A stretch of DNA of 7,676 nucleotides from Lysobacteraceae bacterium (lineage in GTDB: Bacteria; Pseudomonadota; Gammaproteobacteria; Xanthomonadales; Xanthomonadaceae): the NCBI GenBank assembly GCA_004173415.1, contig SEHC01000133.1, positions 1-7,676 on the forward strand. Direction: 5' to 3'. Each line of letters starts with the position of its first letter. Within the stretch, counting starts at the first letter, position 1. Under the pieces are notes generated by a model. That model did not search any database and was not told where the DNA came from. It saw only the letters and a program-made list of their open reading frames with translations. The translations under genes and the position numbers were made by a program. This document shows, piece after piece, positions 1 through 5,409 of this stretch.

Positions 1-288
1 CCGCGGCCGTTCGCCTCGGACCTGCGCATCCGCGCCTGGGTCGCGCCGCTGGACGAGTTCAGCTTTCCCTCCGGGCACACCTTGCACGCGGTCGCCTTCA
101 GCCTGGTGGCGATCGCCCACTATCCGTCGCTGGCCTGGCTGTTGCTGCCTTTCAGCGCCTGCGTGGCGCTGTCGCGGGTGGTGCTGGGCCTGCACTACCC
201 CAGCGACGTGCTGGCCGCGCTGGTCATCGGCAGCGGATTGGCGTCGTGCTCGCTGTGGCTGATGCCCGGGGTCAGCCTGTTCGGGTGA
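1..288 (+). CDS. PAP2-family membrane phosphatase, C-terminal part (5' end outside window)
   Basis: Ninety-five residues are visible, in frame from base 1 to the TGA at 286-288. They carry the type 2 phosphatidic acid phosphatase signature. An Arg-Pro at residues 2-3 is probably the end of the KX6RP motif; PSGH follows at 23-26 and SR-X5-H-X3-D at 58-69 (SR 58-59, His65, Asp69). The 19-residue and 31-residue spacings between motifs fall inside the family's accepted ranges. His65 is the expected nucleophile, with His26 the acid/base residue. Hydrophobic stretches around residues 29-60 and 70-88 fit the last transmembrane helices. Family members dephosphorylate lipid phosphates such as undecaprenyl pyrophosphate, phosphatidate or phosphatidylglycerophosphate at the membrane; the substrate here cannot be told. 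The gene overlaps the convergent hydrolase gene by 17 bp. The family call is firm; the specific name is left open because the N-terminus is missing. Confidence 0.93.
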   Translation, partial: PRPFASDLRIRAWVAPLDEFSFPSGHTLHAVAFSLVAIAHYPSLAWLLLPFSACVALSRVVLGLHYPSDVLAALVIGSGLASCSLWLMPGVSLFG

Positions 289-1195
289 CGTCCACGCGCG
301 GTCGCGGGCCCACCGAGGGAACCTCGAGCACCGCGCGGGTGATGGCGGGGGCGCATTGCCCGTTCCAGTCGCGGTCGTTGGCGACCTGGGCGCGACCACG
401 CGAAGCGTCCAGCAGGTCAAAATCCAGTTCCGCCACCGCCCAGGCCTGGCTGCCGCGGGTCTGTACCACGATGCCGTCGGCGGGCAGGCCCGCGTCCATC
501 GGCGCGTAGATCGCCGCCTCGCCGGTATTGACGTCCAGCGCCGGGCTCCACGGCGCCTCGCCGGCGGTCACCGCCTGGGCGACGAACATGCGGTTCTCCA
601 GCGCGCGCGCCAGGCATCCCACCCGTACCCGCGTGGCCCCGGCCGCGGTGTCGGTGCAACTGGGCACCAGCAGCAGGCGCGCGCCGGCCTGCTGCTGGGC
701 GCGCACCGGCAGCGGGAACTCGCTGTCGTAACAGACCGAAATGCCGGCACGGACCGGCCCGGCCTCGAGCACTTTCAGCGTGTCGCCGCCCTCGATCACC
801 CCGGTGGCCGCTTCGAAACCGGTCAGCTGCAGCTTGTCCTGCCAGCCGTGCGCGCCCTGCGGGCCGAACCAGTCGCTGCGGTTGCGGTAGCGGCCGTTGC
901 CGCCGGCCAGCAGGAAGGTGCCGGCCACCAGGGTCAGCCGATGTTCGCGCGCCAGTTGCGAGAACAATGCCAGCCAGTCGTGCCGGTAGGCCTGGATGGC
1001 TGCCAGCGAGGCATGCAGGTCCTGGCACACCGGCGCGGCGAAGGTCGCGCCCAGTTCCAGCGACAGGTATTCCGGCAATACCACCAGTTGCGCGCCGGCC
1101 TCGGCCGCCTCGGCGACGACGCTGGCCTGCCGGGCGGCGAACGCGGCGAAATCGGCCGGCGCGCCGATCCGGTACTTGGCCACGGCGACTTTCAT
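272..1195 (-). CDS. Carbon-nitrogen hydrolase (nitrilase superfamily amidase)
   Basis: The protein has 307 residues and hydrolyses a C-N bond in an amide, nitrile or ureido substrate; the substrate is not identifiable. The superfamily's Glu-Lys-Cys triad is readable: Glu42 in VVLPEY, Lys121 in QDKLQLTGFE, and Cys155 in GISVCYDSEFP. Length matches single-domain family members. No signal peptide is seen, so it is probably cytoplasmic. The reading frame stays open upstream to 1396, but the ATG at 1195 is preferred. It gives the usual N-terminus (MKVAVAKYRIG, the first beta strand), has a GGAG ribosome site 8 nt upstream (1204-1207), and overlaps the stop of the upstream GNAT gene as ATGA. Coupled translation with the acetyltransferase is likely. 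NCBI-annotated fusions of GNAT and carbon-nitrogen hydrolase domains exist, so the two may act in one pathway (inference). The 3' end overlaps the PAP2 gene on the other strand. Confidence 0.93.
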   Translation of the reverse strand: MKVAVAKYRIGAPADFAAFAARQASVVAEAAEAGAQLVVLPEYLSLELGATFAAPVCQDLHASLAAIQAYRHDWLALFSQLAREHRLTLVAGTFLLAGGNGRYRNRSDWFGPQGAHGWQDKLQLTGFEAATGVIEGGDTLKVLEAGPVRAGISVCYDSEFPLPVRAQQQAGARLLLVPSCTDTAAGATRVRVGCLARALENRMFVAQAVTAGEAPWSPALDVNTGEAAIYAPMDAGLPADGIVVQTRGSQAWAVAELDFDLLDASRGRAQVANDRDWNGQCAPAITRAVLEVPSVGPRPRVDVTRTG

Positions 1196-1797
1196 GCCGC
1201 GCGCTCCAGTGGCCGCAACCAGAAGGTCAGCGGGTGGACCACCTCGCCCTCGCCCACTTCTTCCCACGGCAGCCAGGTGGTCATGCCGGGCCGGCGCCGG
1301 TAGCCGCGCTTTTCCCAGAACACGTCGTTGGCGCGGTAACCGGCAGGACGCCGCGAATCGTCGTCGTCCCGGTCCACCGCGCAGAACGCGGTCCACTGGA
1401 ACCTGCCCAGCGCGCGGGCATGCGCTTCACGACGGTCGAAGAAGGCGTGACCGATGCCGCGGCCGCGCCATTCGGGCAGCAGCATCGATTCGCCGAAATA
1501 GAACACCGCGGCCGGCTCGATGCCCTGGCCCGCGAACGGCGCGGCGAACACCGGCGCGTCATCGGCCAGCGGCAGGCCGGTCGAGGCGCCGACCACCCGG
1601 TCGCCGTCCATCGCCAGCACGAACACGCTGTCGGCCGAGCGCGCATAGGCGGCCAGGTAATCGCGTTCGTAGTCCAGGCTGCCTTCGTACAGATACGGCC
1701 ACTGGCGGAACACCTCGATGCGCAGCCGCGCCACGTGCTCGAGCCAGGGCAGCACCTCGGCCCCGCGGAAAAGACCGATGGCGTGCGAAGAATCCAT
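1192..1797 (-). CDS. GNAT family N-acetyltransferase
   Basis: This is a 201-residue acetyl-CoA-dependent acyltransferase of the GNAT fold. The acetyl-CoA pyrophosphate-binding motif A is clear at residues 105-121, with the (R/Q)xxGxG/A signature as RGRGIG at 111-116. It is preceded by a hydrophobic beta strand (VFYFGESMLL) and followed by a helix of the FFDRREAHARAL type. A late FWEKRGY segment at 160-166 is the usual beta6-alpha4 'YEKxGF' signature near the end of the domain. The substrate is unknown. The start ATG at 1797 gives a normal N-terminus; only a weak AGAG ribosome site is seen upstream. The start codon sits in the 23-nt loop of a perfect 13-bp inverted repeat (1775-1823), which may modulate translation. 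The gene overlaps the downstream hydrolase by 4 nt (ATGA) and follows the preceding hypothetical gene after 65 bp. Confidence 0.92.
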   Translation of the reverse strand: MDSSHAIGLFRGAEVLPWLEHVARLRIEVFRQWPYLYEGSLDYERDYLAAYARSADSVFVLAMDGDRVVGASTGLPLADDAPVFAAPFAGQGIEPAAVFYFGESMLLPEWRGRGIGHAFFDRREAHARALGRFQWTAFCAVDRDDDDSRRPAGYRANDVFWEKRGYRRRPGMTTWLPWEEVGEGEVVHPLTFWLRPLERAA

Positions 1798-1823
1798 CGG
1801 CGGACTCTAGCGCACGCCATCGG
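1775..1823 (-). promoter_or_regulatory. Perfect 13-bp inverted repeat enclosing the GNAT start codon
   Basis: CCGATGGCGTGCG (1775-1787) and its exact reverse complement (1811-1823) flank a 23-nt loop. In the mRNA the loop holds the AGAG ribosome site and the AUG (1797-1795). The 3' arm lies in codons 4-9. The loop also contains CCGATGG (minus-strand copy at 1800-1794), which includes the AUG and can instead pair with CCATCGG of the 3' arm (1781-1775). Two exclusive folds are therefore possible, one exposing and one burying the start codon. It could alternatively be a DNA operator. The pairing is seen directly; the regulatory role is inferred. Confidence 0.5.
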
Positions 1824-1862
1824 CCGGGGCGAGGCCGCGGCGACCCGCGCATGGGTGCCGCG

Positions 1863-2435
1863 TCAATAGCCGGCTGAAGGCCGACCGCATTCCGGCCCGG
1901 CCTGGAGCACGCCGGACCAGCAGCGCAGGAATTCCTGCTCCTGCTCCTGCTGCTGTGCCTGCTCCGGCGCGGGTGCAGCGGCCCTGTCGTTCCAGGCATA
2001 CAGCGCCAGACCGGCCTCGGGCAGCACCAGCAGCAGCGCCCTGCCGTCGGTGCGCGCGGTGAAGCACGCCAACCAGGGTCGGGCCGGGTCCGGATGGCGT
2101 TCGCTTCCCTCGACGGAATGCGCCGGCAGGGAAAGCATCGAGGCCGGGATCCAGGCGCTGCGCCACGGCCGGTAACGGCACGGCTCCTGGCGCCTGCCCA
2201 GGCCCTGCCTGGCCGCGGTCGCCTGCCGCAGGTAGCGCAGCGGATCCTGGGCCAAGGCCAGGCAGGTGGCGGCCGACAGCTGCAACAGCAGCGAGCCGGC
2301 CGGCTTGCGCCGCAGCGGGAACAGCAGCGCGCTGAGCGCGGCCGGATCGGTCGGCGCCTGCCACACCCCGGCCGTCTGCACGGCCTGGGGCAAGGCGCGG
2401 ACCGCGCGCCGGTGCAATGCCCGTGCATCGAGCAT
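1863..2435 (-). CDS. Uncharacterised protein encoded immediately downstream of creD
   Basis: The 190-residue product is not recognised. It has no signal peptide or convincing transmembrane helix. It is Arg/Ala/Leu-rich, with short hydrophobic strands (SLLLQLSAATCLALA at 48-62; RALLLVLPEAGLALYAW at 132-148) that suggest a small globular alpha/beta protein. A Gln/Glu-rich run at 158-168 (EQAQQQEQEQE) precedes a short C-terminal tail with two Cys (172, 183). The start at 2435 is supported by position: only 7 bp separate it from the creD stop, and GAGG overlapping the creD TGA (2441-2444) is spaced 5 nt from the ATG, indicating coupling to creD. Other frames through this region are open because of high GC, but only this one has the coupled start and a stop just before the GNAT gene. 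No function is proposed beyond likely co-expression with CreD. Confidence 0.72.
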   Translation of the reverse strand: MLDARALHRRAVRALPQAVQTAGVWQAPTDPAALSALLFPLRRKPAGSLLLQLSAATCLALAQDPLRYLRQATAARQGLGRRQEPCRYRPWRSAWIPASMLSLPAHSVEGSERHPDPARPWLACFTARTDGRALLLVLPEAGLALYAWNDRAAAPAPEQAQQQEQEQEFLRCWSGVLQAGPECGRPSAGY

Positions 2436-2440
2436 GGCCG

Positions 2441-2444
2441 CCTC
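2441..2444 (-). promoter_or_regulatory. Ribosome binding site overlapping the creD stop
   Basis: On the minus strand GAGG overlaps the creD stop codon (TGA at 2445-2443) and lies 5 nt before the ATG at 2435. This arrangement fixes the start of the 190-residue gene and suggests that ribosomes finishing creD reinitiate on it. Confidence 0.55.
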
Positions 2445-3810
2445 AGCGCAGCGAACTGCCGAGCTCGTACCAGTCGACCTTGCGGGTGATCCACATGATC
2501 GCGGCCAGGATCCCGAACAGCAGCAGCGAACCCATCAGCAAGGCGTTGTCCTCCGAGACCAGCAGGCCGTAGAGCACGCCATAGAGCGAAGTCAGCATCA
2601 CCGCGAAGCCGCCGGCGCGCAGCCAGCTCCTGAGCACCCCGGACAGGTACACGAACTGCAGGCCGATGCAGGCCACCGCGGCGATGCCGTAGGCGGCGCG
2701 GAAATCGATGTGCTCGGACAGGCTGAGCAGCAGCAGGAAGAAGATCGCCAGGGCCAGGCCGACCAGCAGGTATTGCAGCGGGTGGATCGGCAGGCGCTTG
2801 ATCAGCTCGAACAGGCCGAAGCCGACGAAAGTCAGGACCACGAACAGGATGCCGTATTTGCTGGCGCGATCGACCTGGGTGTAGATGTCGACCGGATCGA
2901 CCAGGCTGACCTGCATGCTGTCGATCGGCGACGAAGAGGCCAACGCCGACTCGCCGGAATCGCGCGCGGACCGCGATACGGCCGCGTCACCGGAACCGGC
3001 GCGCAACTGGGCCTGCACGTTGCTGGCCAGCGAGGAAATCTCCCAGTCGGCCTTGAAGCCCTTCTCGCCGATCTCGCTGCGCGGCGAGTACCCGTCGAAC
3101 TTCGGATGCGGCCAGCCCGATTCCACGGCGATGTGGTTGTCGTCCGCCACCGGCGCCACCGACAGCGACTGGGTGCCCTTCAGCACGAACGACATGCTCA
3201 CCCGGTTGCCCTGCATCGCGCCCGCCGCCACCGCCGGCAGCACCGCGTGCATGCCATTGAAGCGCCCGGCCAGGTCGCGGGTGCCGGCTTCCAGCCGCAG
3301 CGGCGCGCCATCGGCCTTAAGCAGCGGACTGCCGCGCAGGCCGCGCACATCGGAAATCCCGAAGACAAGGTAGGGAACCCCGTATTCGCGGGTGATGCTG
3401 GCCGCGGGCACCGGCAGGGCGGCCTCGAAGTCGGCGCTCAGGTTGGCATGCCAGTCGTATACGCTGACCTGGTACAGCCCCGCCTTCAGCCGGTCGGTGG
3501 CCAGCTTGCCGCTCACCGAGAGCTTCTTCGGCATCTGCAGCACCTGTCCGCTGGTCCGCTCCACGCGCTGCTTGGGCACGCCGTCGTCATCGGTATAGGT
3601 GACCAGCTGGGTGTCGGTCCACGGGATCACGCGCAGCGGCCCCACGAACTGCTGGGCGCCGGCGGTGTTGCGCGCGACCCGCTGCACGGCTTCGGCGCGG
3701 TACGACTCGCGCTCATGGATGACCCCGCGGATCATGGTCAGTGGAATCAGCAGCAACAGCACCAATGCGCCGACGGTAAGGAAACGCAACAGCAACTTCA
3801 GAGATTTCAT
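2443..3810 (-). CDS. creD: Inner membrane protein CreD
   Basis: The product has 455 residues, close to E. coli CreD (about 450). One N-terminal membrane anchor (residues 7-27) is followed by a large, mostly periplasmic beta-rich domain (about 35-310). Then come five or so C-terminal helices (about 318-335, 347-365, 372-391, 400-417, 424-441). Family landmarks are present: DPVDIYTQVDRASKYGILFV at 305-324, HPLQYLLVGLALAIFFLLLLSLSEH at 343-367 given here only as position plus its HPLQYLLVG and LSLSEH ends, SLYGVLYGLL at 408-417, and EDNALLMGSLLLF at 420-432. A Ser/Ala-rich linker at 272-294 precedes the helices. CreD is the main output of CreBC; its loss or overexpression alters beta-lactam response and envelope integrity in several gammaproteobacteria, though its biochemical activity is unknown. 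The ATG at 3810 matches the family N-terminus (MKSLKLLLRF). The frame stays open further upstream only by running through repeats. A CreB operator match lies 66 bp upstream, so creD probably has its own promoter. Confidence 0.97.
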   Translation of the reverse strand: MKSLKLLLRFLTVGALVLLLLIPLTMIRGVIHERESYRAEAVQRVARNTAGAQQFVGPLRVIPWTDTQLVTYTDDDGVPKQRVERTSGQVLQMPKKLSVSGKLATDRLKAGLYQVSVYDWHANLSADFEAALPVPAASITREYGVPYLVFGISDVRGLRGSPLLKADGAPLRLEAGTRDLAGRFNGMHAVLPAVAAGAMQGNRVSMSFVLKGTQSLSVAPVADDNHIAVESGWPHPKFDGYSPRSEIGEKGFKADWEISSLASNVQAQLRAGSGDAAVSRSARDSGESALASSSPIDSMQVSLVDPVDIYTQVDRASKYGILFVVLTFVGFGLFELIKRLPIHPLQYLLVGLALAIFFLLLLSLSEHIDFRAAYGIAAVACIGLQFVYLSGVLRSWLRAGGFAVMLTSLYGVLYGLLVSEDNALLMGSLLLFGILAAIMWITRKVDWYELGSSLR

Positions 3811-3875
3811 GGCCTGCCCCGGTTTGAACACGGGCACAGCCTGCAGCGGCCGGGTGTCGGCGGTTTGTGCGCAGT

Positions 3876-3891
3876 TTGAAGTCTGTGTGAA
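3876..3891 (-). promoter_or_regulatory. Putative CreB operator (cre-tag) upstream of creD
   Basis: Read on the creD strand the site is TTCAC (3891-3887), a 6-nt spacer, then TTCAA (3880-3876). It matches 9 of 10 defined positions of the CreB/BlrA tag TTCAC-N6-TTCAC, with exact spacing and in the creD orientation, 66 bp before the ATG. It lies in the only non-repeat DNA between the array and creD. No convincing -10 hexamer was found downstream of it. The match is seen; function is inferred from CreB biology in E. coli and BlrAB in Aeromonas. Confidence 0.7.
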
Positions 3892-3925
3892 GTCGGGCAG
3901 CATTCGATCGGCCGCATGAAACGCA

Positions 3926-4048
3926 AAGCGCCCTTCTCCCCGCAAGCGGGGCGAGGGACCAGTGCGGAGTTCTCCAACTCCACACATGACAGGGAAAGTG
4001 CCCTTCTCCCCGCCTGCGGGGAGAAGGTGCCGAAGGCGGATGAGGGGC
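3926..4048. repeat. Array unit 1, left-truncated hybrid
   Basis: The terminal CCCTCACCCGG is missing. The first hairpin is a chimera: its left side (AAAGCGCCCTTCTCCCCGC) matches hairpin C of other units, while its right side (AAGCGGGGCGAGGGA) matches hairpin A. This is what recombination between the two similar hairpins of neighbouring units would leave. Hairpin B has one mismatch (AACTCCaCAC). Hairpin C has a CT loop. Confidence 0.8.
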
Positions 4049-4108
4049 GAGCGAAGCCGCGATGCATGACGACCTTTCCACACCAGCATTCGATGCATGC
4101 CTGCCGGA

Positions 4109-4275
4109 CCCTCACCCGGCCCCGACCAAAGCATTCGGGGGCAGGCCCTGTCGGCCACCCTCTCCCCGCAAGCGGGGCGAGGGACGCAGTGCGGAGTTCT
4201 CCAACTCCGCACATGTCAGGGAAAGCGCCCTTCTCCCCGCCTGCGGGGAGAAGGTGCCGAAGGCGGATGAGGGGC
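4109..4275. repeat. Array unit 2, long form
   Basis: This long unit (167 bp) carries extra bases between its two GGCC blocks, including CCCCGA and TCGGGG arms that form a 6-bp stem with a 9-nt loop. Hairpin B is perfect here: GTGCGGAGTT (4189-4198), loop CTCC, AACTCCGCAC (4203-4212). Hairpin C has a CT loop. The following spacer carries GATGCCTG instead of GATGCATG. Confidence 0.85.
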
Positions 4276-4333
4276 GAACGAAGCCGTGATGCCTGACGGC
4301 CTGTCCGCAGCCGCATCCGATGCATGCCTGCCG

Positions 4334-4477
4334 GCCCCTCACCCGGCCGCTGGCCACCCTCTCCCCGCAAGCGGGGCGAGGGACGCACTACGGAGTTCTG
4401 CGATTCCTCCACATGCCAAGGCAAAGCGTCCTTCTCCCCGCCGCGCGGGGAGAAGGTGCCGAAGGCGGATGAGGGGC
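4334..4477. repeat. Array unit 3, short form
   Basis: This 144-bp unit has GGCC-GCT-GGCC in place of the long insert. The region of hairpin B is diverged (CACTACGG..., GATTCCTCCACATGCC) and closely resembles unit 7, so the B stem is largely lost. Hairpin C is perfect with a CGC loop. Confidence 0.85.
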
Positions 4478-4535
4478 GAGCGAAACCGCGATGCATGACG
4501 GCCTTTCCGCACCCGCATCCGATGCATGCCTGCCG

Positions 4536-4703
4536 GCCCCTCACCCGGCCCCGACCAAAGCATTCGGGGGCAGGCCCTGTCGGCCACCCTCTCCCCGCAA
4601 GCGGGGCGAGGGACCCAGTGCGGAGTTCTCCAACTCGCACATAACAGGGAAAGCGCCCTTCTCCCCGCCTGCGGGGAGAAGGTGCCGAAGGCGGATGAGG
4701 GGC
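4536..4703. repeat. Array unit 4, long form
   Basis: The long insert is identical base for base to that of unit 2. Hairpin B lacks one C in its right arm (AACTCGCAC). Hairpin C has a CT loop. Together with unit 5 it repeats the long-short order of units 2-3 at a distance of 427 bp. Confidence 0.85.
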
Positions 4704-4761
4704 GAGCGAAGCCGCGATGCATGACGACCTTTCCGCACCCGCATCCGATGCATGCCTGCCG

Positions 4762-4903
4762 GCCCCTCACCCGGCCGCTGGCCACCCTCTCCCCGCAAGC
4801 GGGGCGAGGGACGCAGTGCGGAGTTCTCCAACTCCCCACATGACAGGGAAAGCGTCCTTCTCCCCGCCGCGCGGGGAGAAGGTGCCGAAGGCGGATGAGG
4901 GGC
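4762..4903. repeat. Array unit 5, short form
   Basis: Short form (142 bp) with GGCC-GCT-GGCC. Hairpin B has one mismatch (AACTCCcCAC). Hairpin C is perfect with a CGC loop. Its spacer matches that of unit 1 (CACACCAGCATTCGATGC) rather than those of units 2-4. Confidence 0.85.
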
Positions 4904-4961
4904 GAGCGAAGCCGCGATGCATGACGACCTTTCCACACCAGCATTCGATGCATGCCTGCCG

Positions 4962-5098
4962 GCCCCTCACCCGGCCGCTGGCCACCCTCTCCCCGCAAGC
5001 GGGGCGAGGGACGGACTGCAGAGCTCTCCGACTCCCCCAACGGAAAAGCGCCCTTCTCCCCGCGAGCGGGGAGAAGGTGCCGAAGGCGGATGAGGGGC
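4962..5098. repeat. Array unit 6, short form
   Basis: The shortest complete unit (137 bp). The B region is diverged (CTGCAGAGCTCTCCGACTCC) and its stem is mostly lost. Hairpin C is perfect with a GA loop, the only unit with this loop. Confidence 0.85.
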
Positions 5099-5158
5099 GA
5101 GCGAAGCCGCGATGCATGACGACCTTTCCGCACCAACATTCGATGCATGCCTGCCGGA

Positions 5159-5300
5159 CCCTCACCCGGCCGCCGGCCACCCTCTCCCCGCAAGCGGGGC
5201 GAGGGACGCACTACGGCGCTCTGCGACTCCTCCACATGCCAAGGCAACGCACCCTTCTACCCGCCGCGCGGGGAGAAGGTGCCGAAGGCGGATGAGGGGC
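5159..5300. repeat. Array unit 7, diverged right-edge short form
   Basis: Short form with GGCC-GCC-GGCC. The B region resembles unit 3. Hairpin C carries the array's only stem substitution (CTTCTaCCCGC against GCGGGGAGAAG). The flanking spacer (5301-5360) is also the most changed, with GATGGGTGTCCACTTTTTGCG replacing the usual GATGCATGACGACC part. It then jumps at 5361 to GAGAGGGACGCA, a remnant of the right arm of hairpin A. Confidence 0.83.
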
Positions 5301-5409
5301 GAGCGAAGCGGCGATGGGTGTCCACTTTTTGCGCACCAGCATTCGATGCATGCCTGCCGGGAGAGGGACGCAATGACCAGCCCGCCTTCCGCGAAGCCGG
5401 CCCCGCAAC

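Larger units (their letters stand above)
3926..5372. repeat. Tandem array of seven hairpin-rich REP/MITE-like units between creC and creD
   Basis: This 1.45-kb stretch has no credible gene. The marker GAGAAGGTGCCG recurs at 4021, 4248, 4450, 4676, 4876, 5071 and 5273, giving periods of 227, 202, 226, 200, 195 and 202 bp. A full unit begins with CCCTCACCCGG and ends with GGATGAGGGGC, i.e. CCCCTCA/TGAGGGG termini in inverted orientation. Inside are hairpin A (CCCTCTCCCCGC/GCGGGGCGAGGG), hairpin B (GTGCGGAGTT/AACTCCGCAC at its best), hairpin C (CTTCTCCCCGC/GCGGGGAGAAG) and a mini-hairpin GCC-GAA-GGC. Units are joined by a conserved spacer of about 60 bp carrying two copies of CGATGCATG. Because the spacer is repeated too, the array arose by tandem amplification rather than repeated insertion. 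Similar hairpin pairs ending in GGCGGATGAGGG are common intergenic elements in Xanthomonadaceae (recalled, not searched). Long reading frames across it are repeat artefacts. Confidence 0.93.

Noticed and set aside
1195..1396. Upstream extension of the hydrolase frame to 1396
   Set aside because: The added residues are a shadow of the GNAT C-terminus. The ATG at 1195 has the family N-terminus and a ribosome site.
2204..2266. 11-bp inverted repeat CCTGCCTGGCC/GGCCAGGCAGG in the unknown gene
   Set aside because: It has a 41-bp spacer inside a coding region of high GC where such matches are expected. Nothing links it to a start, stop or promoter.
2443..4212. Extended creD start at 4212, giving a 589-residue protein
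   Set aside because: The extra N-terminus translates array sequence and the cre-tag region. The ATG at 3810 gives the conserved CreD N-terminal anchor and normal length.
3807..4640. Long minus-strand open frames across the array (for example 3807-4640 and 4339-5247, and the plus-strand frames opposite)
   Set aside because: They translate the same repeat unit over and over in shifting frames (peptides such as SPRLRGEGG and PLAGRGW). They are open only because the repeats are GC-rich with few stops. There is no independent ribosome site or family resemblance.
5252..5283. Rho-independent terminator for creBC formed by hairpin C of unit 7
   Set aside because: The stem is strong and extended (GCACC/GGTGC at its base), but no T-run follows on the creBC strand, so intrinsic termination cannot be claimed.
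3926..5372. CRISPR array
   Set aside because: Periods are about 200 bp, and both the repeat and the intervening DNA are conserved between units. There are no short repeats with unique spacers and no cas genes in view.
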